From Stutzerimonas stutzeri (GTDB lineage Bacteria > Pseudomonadota > Gammaproteobacteria > Pseudomonadales > Pseudomonadaceae), in contig NZ_JAAMQZ010000036.1 in assembly GCF_013522825.1 (NCBI RefSeq), forward strand, positions 1 through 46,522: DNA of 46,522 nt, given 5' to 3'. The notes under the pieces were generated by a model. The model was given only the letters and a program-made list of their open reading frames with translations. It did no database searches and was not told the DNA's origin. Every line of letters starts with the position of its first letter. Within the stretch, counting starts at the first letter, position 1. This document shows positions 8,328-16,741 of the stretch, piece by piece. The position numbers were made by a program, and so were the translations under genes.

Positions 8328-9098
8328 TCAGGCAATCGCCCGCTGCCGGCGGGCATAGGCTGCTTCAGCACGGTTTGCTTCGATCTGTATATGCAGCTTG
8401 ACCAGCAACTCATATCCGGACTTGGGGCTCATGAGCGCAATACCGAACAATTCGTCTGCTGGAATGCTCCCGCACTCCCCATGAAACCGGCCCTTTCGCT
8501 CAATCATGGAAAATATCCCTTCGAGGTATCCGGTCTCAACGGCCTCAGCAGAAAGGCTGGGGTTTTTCAGGTCGAAGATCTCTCCGGTTGGCCACGCCAG
8601 CCCATCAAGTGGGGGGAGGTTTTCCAGCGCCCAGTGACCAGTACGCATGACTGCACGCGCTATCTCGTAATGTTCCTGGTCAGTCTGATACCAGCTATCG
8701 ACGGAAAGGAGCTGGTGGCGGGCCTGGTCAAGGCATTCGAGCTGCTTGGCGCGTGTAGCGCGCTCATCATCAGAAAGGCTGTCGAAGCCATCGATCCATA
8801 CAGGGAGGATACGCAGCGCCTCCCATCGCAGCAGGCATCGCATCAGGGACGAGCGGGTACCGCTCATGACTACCTCGCCTGGTTCCAGTAGCTGATTGTG
8901 GCTGTTGTGCAGGCCGACGATGCAGTTTGCATGGAGCCAGCGGTTTCTCTGGATGAAGTCGTGAATCGCTTCAGGCTCGTGCTCAAGCGGATCTACGCCG
9001 TCGGGGATGCTGAATGCCTTGGGCGAGAGAGTGACCATTTGTCGGTCAGCGGAGTACGCCCTCATTTTGCCGAGGGCGCAGAGACTGCGGATTTTCAT
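8328..9098 (-). CDS. Hypothetical protein next to the DUF1173-like gene
   Basis: A 256-residue protein, not recognised. It is mostly helical, with several Trp/His-rich stretches (RNRWLHANCIVGLHNSHN near 51-68). The last 25 residues are an Ala/Arg-rich helix. The ATG at 9098 has AGGAGG about 10 nt upstream. The 67 bases before it contain a purine-rich run. It probably forms an operon with the DUF1173-like gene. Confidence 0.65.
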   Translation of the reverse strand: MKIRSLCALGKMRAYSADRQMVTLSPKAFSIPDGVDPLEHEPEAIHDFIQRNRWLHANCIVGLHNSHNQLLEPGEVVMSGTRSSLMRCLLRWEALRILPVWIDGFDSLSDDERATRAKQLECLDQARHQLLSVDSWYQTDQEHYEIARAVMRTGHWALENLPPLDGLAWPTGEIFDLKNPSLSAEAVETGYLEGIFSMIERKGRFHGECGSIPADELFGIALMSPKSGYELLVKLHIQIEANRAEAAYARRQRAIA

Positions 9099-9165
9099 GA
9101 GAGCGAATCCTCCTGGTGTATTCGATCAGGAGGCTATCGCGGGAGGAGGAGAAGGAGATTCGTTT

Positions 9166-9537
9166 TCAGGACGCTGGAGCGTCGGAATTACTCACGTTGT
9201 CTTGCGGGCGGTACTCAGGCAAGCCGCAACCACCAAGCAGCTGGGGACGCTGACGAATAAATTCACCGTACCAGTGCTGACGGTGAACTTCATCGGAATG
9301 GTCGGGCCAGGCACCATGCACCATCCGATAGATCCGCATGAGGTAGTCGTCTTGCGTGGCCATGTGGCTGACGTGCCACGGGCATTCTGTGAATAGATTC
9401 GTTTGAGATTGGATCTGCTCAACCACCTCTCGATGTTCATCCAGTCGCTTGGAGATGTTTCGAGCAAACTGGAGTTGATCCCTAACAACTGCCACCCGAA
9501 TGAAGCCCAAACGCTGGGCGATTGCATCGATCATCAT
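9166..9537 (-). CDS. Hypothetical protein
   Basis: A 123-residue protein of unknown function with a helical first half (LQFARNISKRLDEHREVVEQ) and a His/Trp-rich second half (SHMATQDDYLMRIYRMVHG). The start at 9537 is chosen for the GTAGGAAAAGA site upstream; a second ATG follows at once. A variant TTGGC promoter may lie at 9588-9615. Confidence 0.6.
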   Translation of the reverse strand: MMIDAIAQRLGFIRVAVVRDQLQFARNISKRLDEHREVVEQIQSQTNLFTECPWHVSHMATQDDYLMRIYRMVHGAWPDHSDEVHRQHWYGEFIRQRPQLLGGCGLPEYRPQDNVSNSDAPAS

Positions 9538-9587
9538 TCTTTTCCTACTGAAGAGGGAGTATCGGGAGCCCGCAGAATTCGGGAAAA

Positions 9588-9615
9588 TTCGTACGCTAAG
9601 GTTTTCGCGAGCCAA
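9588..9615 (-). promoter_or_regulatory. Variant of the TTGGG promoter
   Basis: Minus strand: TTGGCT, 16 nt, TACGAA, about 51 nt upstream of the ATG at 9537. It departs from the other sites at two positions (C instead of G in the -35, final A in the -10), so it is a possible weak member. Confidence 0.3.
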
Positions 9616-9651
9616 GGTTGGCTGGGTTTTCAATGACTTAGCGAACCATGG

Positions 9652-9894
9652 CTAGCGCCGGGCCTTTTCAAACGCGGCCGTGACGGTCTTGGCCAGCGAA
9701 TCCATCATCGCCTTGCGCTGATTGAAGCGGCCATCAGGCAAATCGATGACCTCATAGGAGACGTGACTGCCGCCGAGCTGCGCAGGTTGCAGCACGATCC
9801 GTCCCAGCTCGCCCAGGGTGTCGTGACGCAGGTTGAAAGCAAACCGGCCACCTTCCAGCAGCTCACGCTCAGCCTTGATCTCTTTCGGAAACAT
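9652..9894 (-). CDS. Hypothetical protein
   Basis: An 80-residue protein of unknown function with a beta-like middle (GRFAFNLRHDTLGELGRIVL near 16-35) and a basic C-terminal helix ending KARR. Start ATG 9894 with GAGG 5 nt upstream. It lies 7 nt after the stop of the upstream membrane-protein gene, so the two are co-transcribed. Confidence 0.6.
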   Translation of the reverse strand: MFPKEIKAERELLEGGRFAFNLRHDTLGELGRIVLQPAQLGGSHVSYEVIDLPDGRFNQRKAMMDSLAKTVTAAFEKARR

Positions 9895-9901
9895 AACGAC
9901 C

Positions 9902-10735
9902 TCACACTTGGGATTTGAATGTCCAGGTCTCGCGAGTAATCGCGGCGATGGTGACGGCTAGAGCCTCGGACGGGCCGTCCGCGATCAGGCAGCGCTGCCA
10001 GGGCTCCGGCTCCATCGCCGGGGCCTTCGACTGCACGCGCACGGTGATGTACGCCTTGAAGCTCGGTGGCAATTCTTCTGCCTTGGCATCCCATTCAAGC
10101 CGGGAAGGCACTCCGCCATAGCGCAACTCAAGCAAACGCTTGGCGTCATCCAACCTCTGTGTTGGCTTCAGGCCCTGCGCCTGGGCCTGCATGCCGAGCA
10201 GCTTCATCACCTTGTGATCGAGGAAGTCAGAGCCAGTCCGGTTCTCGGGGCGCTGAAGTTCCTTGATCAGATCGCCCATGGCCCAGCGCACGTCGATGTG
10301 CGGTGAGCAGCGTTCAGTTGTGGCTTCCCGCACCGCCCACTCTTCACCGTTTGGTCGCTGAGCCCAGTACCACTTCTCAGTTTCGGTACGCTCGAAGTCT
10401 GGTTCCCAAGCTCCTTGGGAGCTCAGGCTTGGAGTGCTCGCGTCAACCAGCACCTGTACAGCGCCGCCCAGCGCGAAACCCGCGACGATGAACATCAATA
10501 CCGTCTGGCTCATCTCAGCACTGCTCGCCGAGGATAAGAACTGCCGCAGGCCCTCGTAATCGCCCATGGCCCAAACCATCAGACCGTAGAGCGGCATCAT
10601 GGGAGCGAGTTTCGCTCCACCGACCATTGCCTGCTGAACGTATGGGCCAATAAACGGCCGATCAGCACTGTCCTTTTTCCGAGTCAGGATGCTGCTTACT
10701 GTTGTACGCACCCGTTGCATCTTGAGTCCCCACAT
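9902..10735 (-). CDS. Hypothetical inner-membrane protein
   Basis: A 277-residue protein with a basic N-terminus, two hydrophobic segments (about 45-60 and 78-98) and a soluble C-terminal domain of about 170 residues with many charged residues. No family recognised. The ATG at 10735 is preferred over the TTG at 10753 because AAGGAAG lies 8 nt upstream of it. No TTGGG promoter is visible before it. Confidence 0.6.
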   Translation of the reverse strand: MWGLKMQRVRTTVSSILTRKKDSADRPFIGPYVQQAMVGGAKLAPMMPLYGLMVWAMGDYEGLRQFLSSASSAEMSQTVLMFIVAGFALGGAVQVLVDASTPSLSSQGAWEPDFERTETEKWYWAQRPNGEEWAVREATTERCSPHIDVRWAMGDLIKELQRPENRTGSDFLDHKVMKLLGMQAQAQGLKPTQRLDDAKRLLELRYGGVPSRLEWDAKAEELPPSFKAYITVRVQSKAPAMEPEPWQRCLIADGPSEALAVTIAAITRETWTFKSQV

Positions 10736-10905
10736 TGCACCAACTTCCTTCAAATTCGGCCCGTCAGGTATTTTTTCACATAGAAAATGTCACTAGGCAT
10801 GTTCCAAACCAATGCCGTGCATCAGAAGGCCATCCATTGTCAGTGTCTGACGGTCTGACTGTATCCTCTATTGGAGGAGCAAGAATTGCGCCTTTCCTAC
10901 GGGCT

Positions 10906-10926
10906 CAGCCCCGAAGAACGGGGCTG
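10906..10926. terminator. Hairpin between minus-strand operons (weak terminator candidate)
   Basis: CAGCCCCG / CGGGGCTG, an 8-bp stem with a 5-nt loop, in the gap after the gene ending at 10948. There is no T-run on either side, so termination is uncertain. The rest of 10736-10947 shows no gene. Confidence 0.35.
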
Positions 10927-10947
10927 GGATGTTGCGGGATTTTTTAC

Positions 10948-11172
10948 CTATTCCAATGCGCTCCGACCAGTGCGGTCAGCCAATTCATTTCGGACAGCCT
11001 GGAGCTCGGCGACTTGGATCTCCACGCTATCCAGGGACGCATGCGGCGAGCCGCTTAGCAGCTTACGAATCAGCGAGCTGGCTTTGGCCGAACTGTTCAA
11101 GGCACGCTGCTCAAGGTCTTTTATTTCGCGGTTCAGATGGCCCGATGAATGGCGGCCGGGATCGTTACTCAT
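10948..11172 (-). CDS. Hypothetical small helical protein
   Basis: A 74-residue charged, helical protein (LNREIKDLEQRALNSSAKAS). The start at 11172 has GAAAGGG upstream and is 7 nt beyond the stop of the preceding gene. Function unknown. Confidence 0.55.
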   Translation of the reverse strand: MSNDPGRHSSGHLNREIKDLEQRALNSSAKASSLIRKLLSGSPHASLDSVEIQVAELQAVRNELADRTGRSALE

Positions 11173-11179
11173 CGCCCTT

Positions 11180-11599
11180 TCAGGACAGACTGGTGCGATA
11201 GTTGGTGAGCGCATCCGCTGCTATCTGGGCAAGCTCGGAGTCGCGATCCATGATGCCTGTGGAGCCAGTTGCGATTTTCCCTAGGGCCTCGAGCAGCCCG
11301 GCAATCGCAGGGTTAGCGCGCAGCTTCTCCACCTCCTCCAACGCCATAGTCACATTCATGAATCCCAACGCCTTGGCTTTGCCCCATACCTCGTCGTACA
11401 GCTCGGCTTTGTAGCTCAGGCCAGAAATTACGCGCTCGGCGTCGGATTTGAACACCAGGGCATCATCGTTGATTGCATTGTCGAAGTTGATCCGATCGCT
11501 GCGGGTTTCGATGTAGGTCGTCTCTTCGTCGTAGCTCATCACTTCGATGGTGGCTACGACTTCAAGCTCCGGTTGGGCTTCGCTGGTTTGCTTGCTCAT
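11180..11599 (-). CDS. Hypothetical protein
   Basis: A 139-residue acidic protein. Residues 14-35 look like beta strands (ELEVVATIEVMSYDEETTY) and the rest is helical. The ATG at 11599 follows AAGGGAAG. The in-frame upstream extension is rejected because it crosses the TTGGGA promoter at 11629-11656. It is first in a two-gene operon. Confidence 0.6.
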   Translation of the reverse strand: MSKQTSEAQPELEVVATIEVMSYDEETTYIETRSDRINFDNAINDDALVFKSDAERVISGLSYKAELYDEVWGKAKALGFMNVTMALEEVEKLRANPAIAGLLEALGKIATGSTGIMDRDSELAQIAADALTNYRTSLS

Positions 11600-11628
11600 T
11601 ACGCTTCCCTTGATCAGTTGATGTGGCC

Positions 11629-11656
11629 AGCATCCCATGGGTTGAAAAACTCCCAA
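11629..11656 (-). promoter_or_regulatory. TTGGG-family promoter
   Basis: Minus strand: TTGGGA, 16 nt, GATGCT, 29 nt upstream of the ATG at 11599. It has a G rather than C before the TTGGG but exact spacing. Confidence 0.65.
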
Positions 11657-11714
11657 CCACGGACGGCTGGTGGATGAGCCAGAACGCCACGTCCGGCTCA
11701 ACTGAGCAGGGTGA

Positions 11715-12170
11715 TCAGCTCCGGAATTTCACCGGCTGTGTTCTGAGCTCGCGTACCACCACTGTTCCGGCGAGCTTGTCGTGCCACCCCTGCTTACGGC
11801 GATCGAATGCCGCCCAGAAGAAGCCAAGTCCCAGCGGTAGGGTCGACACTACATAGCCGAGGTACCGGCCGATGCACTGTCGAACGCTTGCGGTGTTGCC
11901 GCTTTCAGCGTCGAGCACCCGCAATTTCAGCGCCATCTTCCCCGGCGTAGCCTGGAGACGACGCCACAGAACTACCGTCAGGATCGCTGGCAGGACAAAG
12001 TTGATTGCTAAATCCGCTGGCCCTTGGATCAGCTTGTCGCTGCTGAAATAGCCCGTGCCATAGATCATCATCAGGAGCGGCAGGGAAACCAGGGTGAAAA
12101 GGATGCCGTCAACAATGCACGCCCCTGTTCTCGCCCAGAAACCCGCGTATTCAAGTTGTTCGTTCTGCAT
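11715..12170 (-). CDS. RDD-family membrane protein
   Basis: A 151-residue RDD-domain inner-membrane protein. The diagnostic residues are Arg14 in FWARTGACIVDG, Asp21 in the same first helix, and an Asp in the C-terminal AFDRRKQGWHDKLAGT. There are three hydrophobic segments, about 18-40, 54-70 and 103-122, and ATPGKMALKLRVLD sits on the cytoplasmic side between the second and third. RDD proteins are small membrane proteins, some linked to transport or membrane stress. No promoter of the TTGGG type is visible before it. Confidence 0.85.
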   Translation of the reverse strand: MQNEQLEYAGFWARTGACIVDGILFTLVSLPLLMMIYGTGYFSSDKLIQGPADLAINFVLPAILTVVLWRRLQATPGKMALKLRVLDAESGNTASVRQCIGRYLGYVVSTLPLGLGFFWAAFDRRKQGWHDKLAGTVVVRELRTQPVKFRS

Positions 12171-12325
12171 GAAAAATATTCCCTGTGATTGGTTGGCAAG
12201 CCACTTTGGCTTGGCCTGATGCTATCGGGCTGGGAACTAGGCCGGGCGCGTTTTCACGCTGGTTTTGTGCCTGAAATGGAGGTCGTCCAACAGCCTGTTG
12301 GACAAATTCGGCCCGGCTATTGGAG

Positions 12326-12353
12326 TTGGGTTTTCTGCGGACGCATTCACCCT
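12326..12353 (+). promoter_or_regulatory. TTGGG-family promoter
   Basis: TTGGGT, 16 nt, CACCCT, 31 nt upstream of the ATG at 12385. Confidence 0.5.
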
Positions 12354-12384
12354 GAAGGCTATCCAGTTCAATCGAGTCATTTGC

Positions 12385-12618
12385 ATGAGCCAGAAAAACT
12401 CCAAAGAGCCACTGACCTTCACCGCTCGCTTGGTGAACTCCCATCACGGTTTTCAGGATTTCGATATCGACGGGCATCCTGTGGTGCGGCGTGCCTGTGT
12501 TCCGAATTCGATCAAGAAGGGCGAGCACTTCAACGTCTATCACGGGGAAAGCTCGAAGTCGGGCGCTGTATGGACAGGGACGCTCGGTGACTCCCTCCGC
12601 AAATTTGCGCTCATCTGA
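12385..12618 (+). CDS. Hypothetical small protein
   Basis: A 77-residue protein, beta-rich (EPLTFTARLVNSHHGFQDFD, then GEHFNVYHGE). No family recognised. The ATG at 12385 lacks a strong ribosome-binding site but fits the promoter at 12326-12353. The longer in-frame start at 12265 would span that promoter. It is the first of three tightly packed small genes. Confidence 0.5.
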   Translation: MSQKNSKEPLTFTARLVNSHHGFQDFDIDGHPVVRRACVPNSIKKGEHFNVYHGESSKSGAVWTGTLGDSLRKFALI

Positions 12619-12627
12619 GGGGTGCCT

Positions 12628-12900
12628 ATGTGTTTCCCTCGTAAACCCAGTCTTGGCCGGTACAGCGCGACCAAGGCTGATTGGTGTCGGTGCTACCGGC
12701 AAGCCCGCATTGCTGCTGGCAGCGGCTTAGCTCCCGACCCGAAGTCATCTGGTATCGCCTGGAAGGCCCAGCTCATCGTCGCTTTTGAACGCCGAGGCCA
12801 CGATCCTCTGGCGTATCCCGTCCAGTGTCGGCTCAATGCTCATCGGATCATCAATGAAATTCGAGCCGAAGAAATCTCCCTGGAACATGTGAAGGACTGA
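12628..12900 (+). CDS. Hypothetical small basic protein
   Basis: A 90-residue protein with an N-terminal basic, Cys-containing segment (DWCRCYRQAR near 20-29) and a helical C-terminus. The ATG at 12628 follows GAGGGG; a GTG at 12622 is an alternative. It lies 9 nt after the preceding gene. Function unknown. Confidence 0.5.
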   Translation: MCFPRKPSLGRYSATKADWCRCYRQARIAAGSGLAPDPKSSGIAWKAQLIVAFERRGHDPLAYPVQCRLNAHRIINEIRAEEISLEHVKD

Positions 12901-12903
12901 CCT

Positions 12904-13173
12904 ATGACCCTCTATTTCGAGTGGATCGGAAGCCTCTGTGGCGTCCTCGGCGCGCTGATGATCTCCACCAATACCCGTGTTTCTCCGTGGGGATGGTGGC
13001 TATTCCTCGTGTCGAGCTTGAGCCTCTGCTGCTACGCCGTTCTCGCGCAGGCCTGGGGATTGTTGCTGCTGAATGGTTGTTTCGTTGCTACGAACATTAC
13101 CGGGCTGATCCGCTGGTGGTACCCCGCTGTGTCGGCCATGCGTTCAACTTGCCATGCAGGCGTCAAGGGGTAG
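12904..13173 (+). CDS. Small PnuC/SWEET-like membrane protein
   Basis: An 89-residue integral membrane protein with three hydrophobic segments (about 7-22, 29-47, 49-67). The pattern FEWIGSLCGVLGALMIS, then LLNGCFVATNITGLIRWW, resembles half-size PnuC/semiSWEET-like proteins in which an N-x-x-G-x-x-R-W ending is common. Transport of a small metabolite is possible but not shown. The ATG has AAGGA 8 nt upstream and follows the preceding stop by 3 nt. Confidence 0.6.
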   Translation: MTLYFEWIGSLCGVLGALMISTNTRVSPWGWWLFLVSSLSLCCYAVLAQAWGLLLLNGCFVATNITGLIRWWYPAVSAMRSTCHAGVKG

Positions 13174-13213
13174 GCCGCTTGCTCGACCTTCGGCAGAGTG
13201 CGTGCTTGACGGC

Positions 13214-13241
13214 TTGGGTTTTGCGGAATGGTCGGCATGCT
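13214..13241 (+). promoter_or_regulatory. TTGGG-family promoter
   Basis: TTGGGT, 16 nt, CATGCT, 29 nt upstream of the ATG at 13271. Confidence 0.65.
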
Positions 13242-13270
13242 GGGGGGCATTCGTCACTGGGAGCCACCAC

Positions 13271-13609
13271 ATGCAACTATTCAACCCGATCCACAAGGCA
13301 GAGCTGATCTCTATCGTCGAAGAAGCGTCAGCAAAAGCAGCGAAGAATGCGGGTGTTGTCCAGGAGTTGGTTTTCCCGCACATCTACTTCGTTCTCAGCA
13401 AACGCCTCAGCGTGGTAGACGGGGCATCGGCTACTGCGGAGGCCAAAGATTCTGCTCTGTTGGCTGCTCTCACTGAGGCAAAAAAAGCGCTTCAGGATTG
13501 CGTGTCGGTGATGAGCAACGACTTGGGGGGCTTAAAGCTGATACAGCCAGAGTTGGCGAGTGCGCGCCAAGCATTGGCGGCAGTCGATGCGGTGCTTGTT
13601 GTTCAGTGA
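13271..13609 (+). CDS. Hypothetical helical protein
   Basis: A 112-residue, mainly helical, Ala-rich protein of unknown function. The ATG at 13271 is chosen because GGGAG precedes it and the longer frame from 13154 crosses the promoter. It is a single-gene unit closed by the terminator at 13631-13659. Confidence 0.6.
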   Translation: MQLFNPIHKAELISIVEEASAKAAKNAGVVQELVFPHIYFVLSKRLSVVDGASATAEAKDSALLAALTEAKKALQDCVSVMSNDLGGLKLIQPELASARQALAAVDAVLVVQ

Positions 13610-13630
13610 CCCTCTGTTTCGATTGAAAAC

Positions 13631-13659
13631 AAAAAGCCCGGCTCTAGACCGGGCTTTTT
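13631..13659. terminator. Bidirectional intrinsic terminator
   Basis: AAAAAGCCCGG / CCGGGCTTTTT with a 7-nt loop. It ends the plus-strand gene at 13609 and the minus-strand gene ending at 13688. Confidence 0.9.
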
Positions 13660-13687
13660 GCTACCTGCAATATGCAATTCGTCAGCG

Positions 13688-14029
13688 CTATATTTTCGAG
13701 AACATTATGGCTATCGGCTTCATTATCTGGATACCCCAGTCGAAAAGCTCGAATCGAAGTAGGCCCAGCAGGCAGGTGATAAAGAATCCCACCACGATCC
13801 CTACCAGGAAGACCGAGTACAAAGTTCCAACGCCTGGGCTACTGGATTCGCCCCCCTCTCTTTCCCCTCCCCAGTTCGGAACTTTGATGCGAAGCCGCTC
13901 GCGACGGAAATCTTTTGGGTTGTAGTAGGCATCCTTTACCGGATCGTTCTCTGAGCGGTCTGTCTGATTCCCTTCGCGGGCGCGTTGCCTCGCTCGCTCC
14001 TGCATGTACTCCCTATCGTCCAGTCCCAC
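13688..14029 (-). CDS. Small membrane protein, hypothetical
   Basis: A 113-residue protein with an N-terminal Arg-rich, charged half (about 1-62) and a single strong hydrophobic segment (about 70-92), then a short amphipathic tail. GTG at 14029 is the start: AGGAGA lies 6 nt upstream, while the overlapping ATG at 14031 is in another frame. The gene begins 10 nt after the stop of the exported protein encoded upstream. Confidence 0.6.
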   Translation of the reverse strand: MGLDDREYMQERARQRAREGNQTDRSENDPVKDAYYNPKDFRRERLRIKVPNWGGEREGGESSSPGVGTLYSVFLVGIVVGFFITCLLGLLRFELFDWGIQIMKPIAIMFSKI

Positions 14030-14038
14030 ATACGTCTC

Positions 14039-14311
14039 CTACAGTTTTCCGAGAAACGAAAGCAACCCAACCACGGAGCCAGCCAACGTCGATACAGAAA
14101 AGGTCAAATCCCGCATTGCCCTGCGTTTCTTGTCGATCCTTCGCGCCAGCAATGCTCCGAACAATGCGCCAGCGAGCGAGCACCCAACGAACATGAAGAT
14201 TTTCGCGTGGAATTCGGCTATTGCTGCGGCCACATAGGGTGGGAGCGAAGATTGAGCCAGCGCTGACGCCGGTGCAGCCAGTATCAGCAAAACGGCAGAG
14301 AAAAATTTCAT
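14039..14311 (-). CDS. Small exported/membrane protein
   Basis: A 90-residue protein with a clear signal peptide (LLILAAPASALAQ, cleavage near 20), a second hydrophobic segment (about 38-55) with a LARRIDKKRR stop-transfer, and a third near 70-86. No family recognised. It is divergent from the PRTRC cassette and shares the intergenic region 14312-14481 with it. Confidence 0.6.
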   Translation of the reverse strand: MKFFSAVLLILAAPASALAQSSLPPYVAAAIAEFHAKIFMFVGCSLAGALFGALLARRIDKKRRAMRDLTFSVSTLAGSVVGLLSFLGKL

Positions 14312-14423
14312 TGGCTTGAGCGTCCACCTGTCTCTGAATGTGGGGCCAATTTTCGCTCGGAGCGTGCGCTCATTTTGCTGTTTTCACGCAACGTTTTCGT
14401 CGGATTTAATGGGCCGCTACTAC

Positions 14424-14451
14424 TTGGGTTTTCCAGAAAGTGGGGGAAGCT
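14424..14451 (+). promoter_or_regulatory. TTGGG-family promoter of the PRTRC cassette
   Basis: TTGGGT, 16 nt, GAAGCT. The expected transcription start is near 14459, so the GTG at 14440 would lie inside the promoter and the first usable start is the GTG at 14482. Confidence 0.6.
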
Positions 14452-14481
14452 GAACTCATAGCAAACACGGAGTTTAGCCAA

Positions 14482-16242
14482 GTGAATCAGCAAGTAGCCC
14501 AAGTCCTCCCCCTCGGCCGTATCCGCCGCAACCCGCAAATCGACCCGCGTAAAGGCCGGAAGAAGTCCGCTTATGAGCAACTGGTACGTTCGATCAGCGC
14601 TAAAGGCATCATCCAGCCGATTCTGGTCAGGCCTGTAAGCGATGACCCGAACTACGACCATGAGGTGGTCGCTGGCAACCGGCGCTGGACTGCGGCCCAC
14701 GATGCGGGCTTGATCGAGGTTCCCGCCCTGATCCGCGCTATGAGCGATCAGGAAGCGCGGTTGATTGCTGCGCTGGAGAACCAGGTGCGGGCTGACCTGA
14801 CGCCAATCGAAGAAGCCCAGCATGCCGTAATTTTGCTGGAGGACATGGCCAACGACCACTTGGCGGTGATGAAGGCCTTGGATTGGTCTAGAACCAAGCT
14901 CGACAGCCGCCTGCTGCTCGCCCATGCCTGTGATGCGGTGGCCGATGCCCTGCTGGAGGAGCAAATCAAGATTGGCCACGCTGAATTGCTGTGTCGTCTC
15001 CCTGCCCCCGATCAGGCGGGCATTCTGTCGAAGATCATCGAGAAGAATTATTCCGTCGAGCAGACCAGGGCGCGCCTGCTGGAGTTGACTCGGGACGTTT
15101 CGACTGCACGCTTTGACACCACCGAATGCCGGAGCTGCATCCACAACTCGGGCGCGAATGCCGATTTGTTCGAGGCAAGCCTTGGGGCGTCTCGCTGCCA
15201 GAACTCTGTCTGCTGGAACCGGAAAACCGAGCAGCTAATTTCTGTTCGGTTGATCGAGGCGCAGGAGGAGCACGCGGTGGTTCATAGCGAGCTGAATCTC
15301 GCGAAGGACTCATACGTGAAGCTCGTCGCACGGGGCGAGGATGGTGTGGGAGAGCAACAGGCAGCGGCGTGCGCTACCTGTGCAAGCTTCGGCGCAGTGG
15401 TCATGGTGTCGAGGGGGCGCGAAGGCGACGTGATCGGCGGCATGTGCTTCAACAAGCCTTGCCACAAGGAGAAAACCGCCGCCTACAAAACCGCCCTGGC
15501 CACCGTAACGAACACAGCACCAGCCACCGTTGCCGGGGGCGCTGTTGGAGCAGCCCCGGCCAAGCCGAAGGCCGCAAGCGCAAAGCCCACCCAGGTGAAG
15601 AAGTCGCTACGCCGTGAAGCCTTCGACCTTTACGCCCGCATGAGCAAGCAAGTCGTGCTCAATGACCGCTCGCTAGCGCTGGCAGTGGCCATCGTCAGCA
15701 TGTATTTCGAGATGCGCAGCGAACTCAAGAGCGAGCTGCGGGCACAGATGGAAAAGGCCATGGGTGTCACAAGCGCCCTGATGACCACGGCTCGCGCCGA
15801 TGCTGAAATTCGGCTTGCGCAACTCGGGGAGGAAAAACTCCTCACGTTCATGGGCAGCATGGCTGCCGCCTCGCTATTCCGCACAGATAGCGCTGACGCA
15901 TTCGAGAAATCCGTGTCGGGTGCTCAGTCGCTCAAGTTTATGGAGTACGCCAACGTCGATCCGGCCAAAGGATTCGTGATGAACGAGAGCTACCTCAAGG
16001 CTCAGGTCAAGGCGGGCATTATCGAAGATTGCAAGCGTTCAGGCTTTGCCGCCGCCTACAACGAGGCGAAGGGCGAAAAGGCCTTTGAGGGGCTGGCCAC
16101 CGGCAAGGCCAGCGCTCTGATCGACGCCATCCTAGCCTTCAAAGAGTTCAGCTGGTTGGGTTATTTGCCGCCTGCGTTACAACTATCGGCACAGGGCGGG
16201 AAGAACCCCGTTCACCAGCAATCCGAACCGACCCAAGCCTGA
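14482..16242 (+). CDS. PRTRC system ParB-like protein
   Basis: A 586-residue ParB/Srx-type DNA-binding protein heading a PRTRC (ParB-related, ThiF-related) cassette. The N-terminal ParB domain has the GRIRRNP start, AGNRRWTAAHDAGL and a DLTPIEEAQHAVILL helix. Beyond residue about 200 it has Cys pairs (CRSC, CQNSVCWN, CATC, CFNKPC), which suggest zinc sites, then an Ala/Lys-rich linker and a helical tail. GTG 14482 is chosen for CGGAG upstream and because 14440 falls in the promoter. Such proteins are found on large plasmids and genomic islands; the function of the system is not established. Confidence 0.88.
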   Translation: MNQQVAQVLPLGRIRRNPQIDPRKGRKKSAYEQLVRSISAKGIIQPILVRPVSDDPNYDHEVVAGNRRWTAAHDAGLIEVPALIRAMSDQEARLIAALENQVRADLTPIEEAQHAVILLEDMANDHLAVMKALDWSRTKLDSRLLLAHACDAVADALLEEQIKIGHAELLCRLPAPDQAGILSKIIEKNYSVEQTRARLLELTRDVSTARFDTTECRSCIHNSGANADLFEASLGASRCQNSVCWNRKTEQLISVRLIEAQEEHAVVHSELNLAKDSYVKLVARGEDGVGEQQAAACATCASFGAVVMVSRGREGDVIGGMCFNKPCHKEKTAAYKTALATVTNTAPATVAGGAVGAAPAKPKAASAKPTQVKKSLRREAFDLYARMSKQVVLNDRSLALAVAIVSMYFEMRSELKSELRAQMEKAMGVTSALMTTARADAEIRLAQLGEEKLLTFMGSMAAASLFRTDSADAFEKSVSGAQSLKFMEYANVDPAKGFVMNESYLKAQVKAGIIEDCKRSGFAAAYNEAKGEKAFEGLATGKASALIDAILAFKEFSWLGYLPPALQLSAQGGKNPVHQQSEPTQA

Positions 16243-16256
16243 CAGGGAACATCATC

Positions 16257-16730
16257 ATGCAATCAACTTTTTTTTCCGTAATGGCCGCTGCACTGGCGGG
16301 CACTCAGCACCGCGTCAATGTGGCAATCGAAACCGCCTCCGCTGATGCGCTGAAGGTGATGGTTACCGCTGACCTCGGCCCGACACCTGAGAAGGCATCC
16401 GAACACGAAGTGCAGCTTCGCGCCGCCATGTGCCGCCCGCTGATCCTGGTAGGGAGTGCTGTTGAGATTGAGGAGGCGCTGATGAAGCGCCTGACACAGC
16501 ATGTCCAGGCGCTGAATGAGGGGATGAGCCTGCTGGATGAAATCCGCTCGATTGGTGCGACGGTGCAGGCGAAAGCCGCCACGCCAGCTACTGAGCAGTC
16601 TGCAACGCCTGCCCTTGATGCCGATGCCGATGCCGATGCCGATGCCGATGCCGATGCCGAGGATGGTGACGCTGCGCAGGCAAATGGTGGTTCGGATGAA
16701 CCCAATCTGAACCTTGCGGCCTCTTTCTAG
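16257..16730 (+). CDS. PRTRC system protein E
   Basis: A 157-residue protein matching PRTRC protein E in position (directly after ParB) and in its N-terminus (MQSTFFSVMAAALAG). Residues about 30-105 form the conserved part. The C-terminus is low complexity, with an Asp-Ala repeat encoded by seven copies of GATGCC. Its role is unknown. It starts 14 nt after the ParB-like stop, in the same operon. Confidence 0.8.
   Translation: MQSTFFSVMAAALAGTQHRVNVAIETASADALKVMVTADLGPTPEKASEHEVQLRAAMCRPLILVGSAVEIEEALMKRLTQHVQALNEGMSLLDEIRSIGATVQAKAATPATEQSATPALDADADADADADADAEDGDAAQANGGSDEPNLNLAASF
16617..16658 (+). repeat. Hexanucleotide microsatellite (GATGCC)x7
   Basis: Seven perfect tandem copies of GATGCC inside PRTRC protein E, encoding an Asp-Ala run. 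Copy-number change would alter the protein length in frame. Confidence 0.95.
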
Positions 16731-16741
16731 GAATTGCATTC

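Noticed and set aside
9908..9937. CTTGGGATT on the plus strand
   Set aside because: It lies in the last codons of a minus-strand gene, no NANNNT follows at 16 nt and no plus-strand gene follows.
10871..11284. Plus-strand open frame (137 codons)
   Set aside because: It opposes two minus-strand genes with ribosome-binding sites, and its product is not protein-like.
14308..15144. Minus-strand open frame (278 codons) over the PRTRC ParB-like gene
   Set aside because: Antisense to clear ParB motifs and crosses the shared promoter region.
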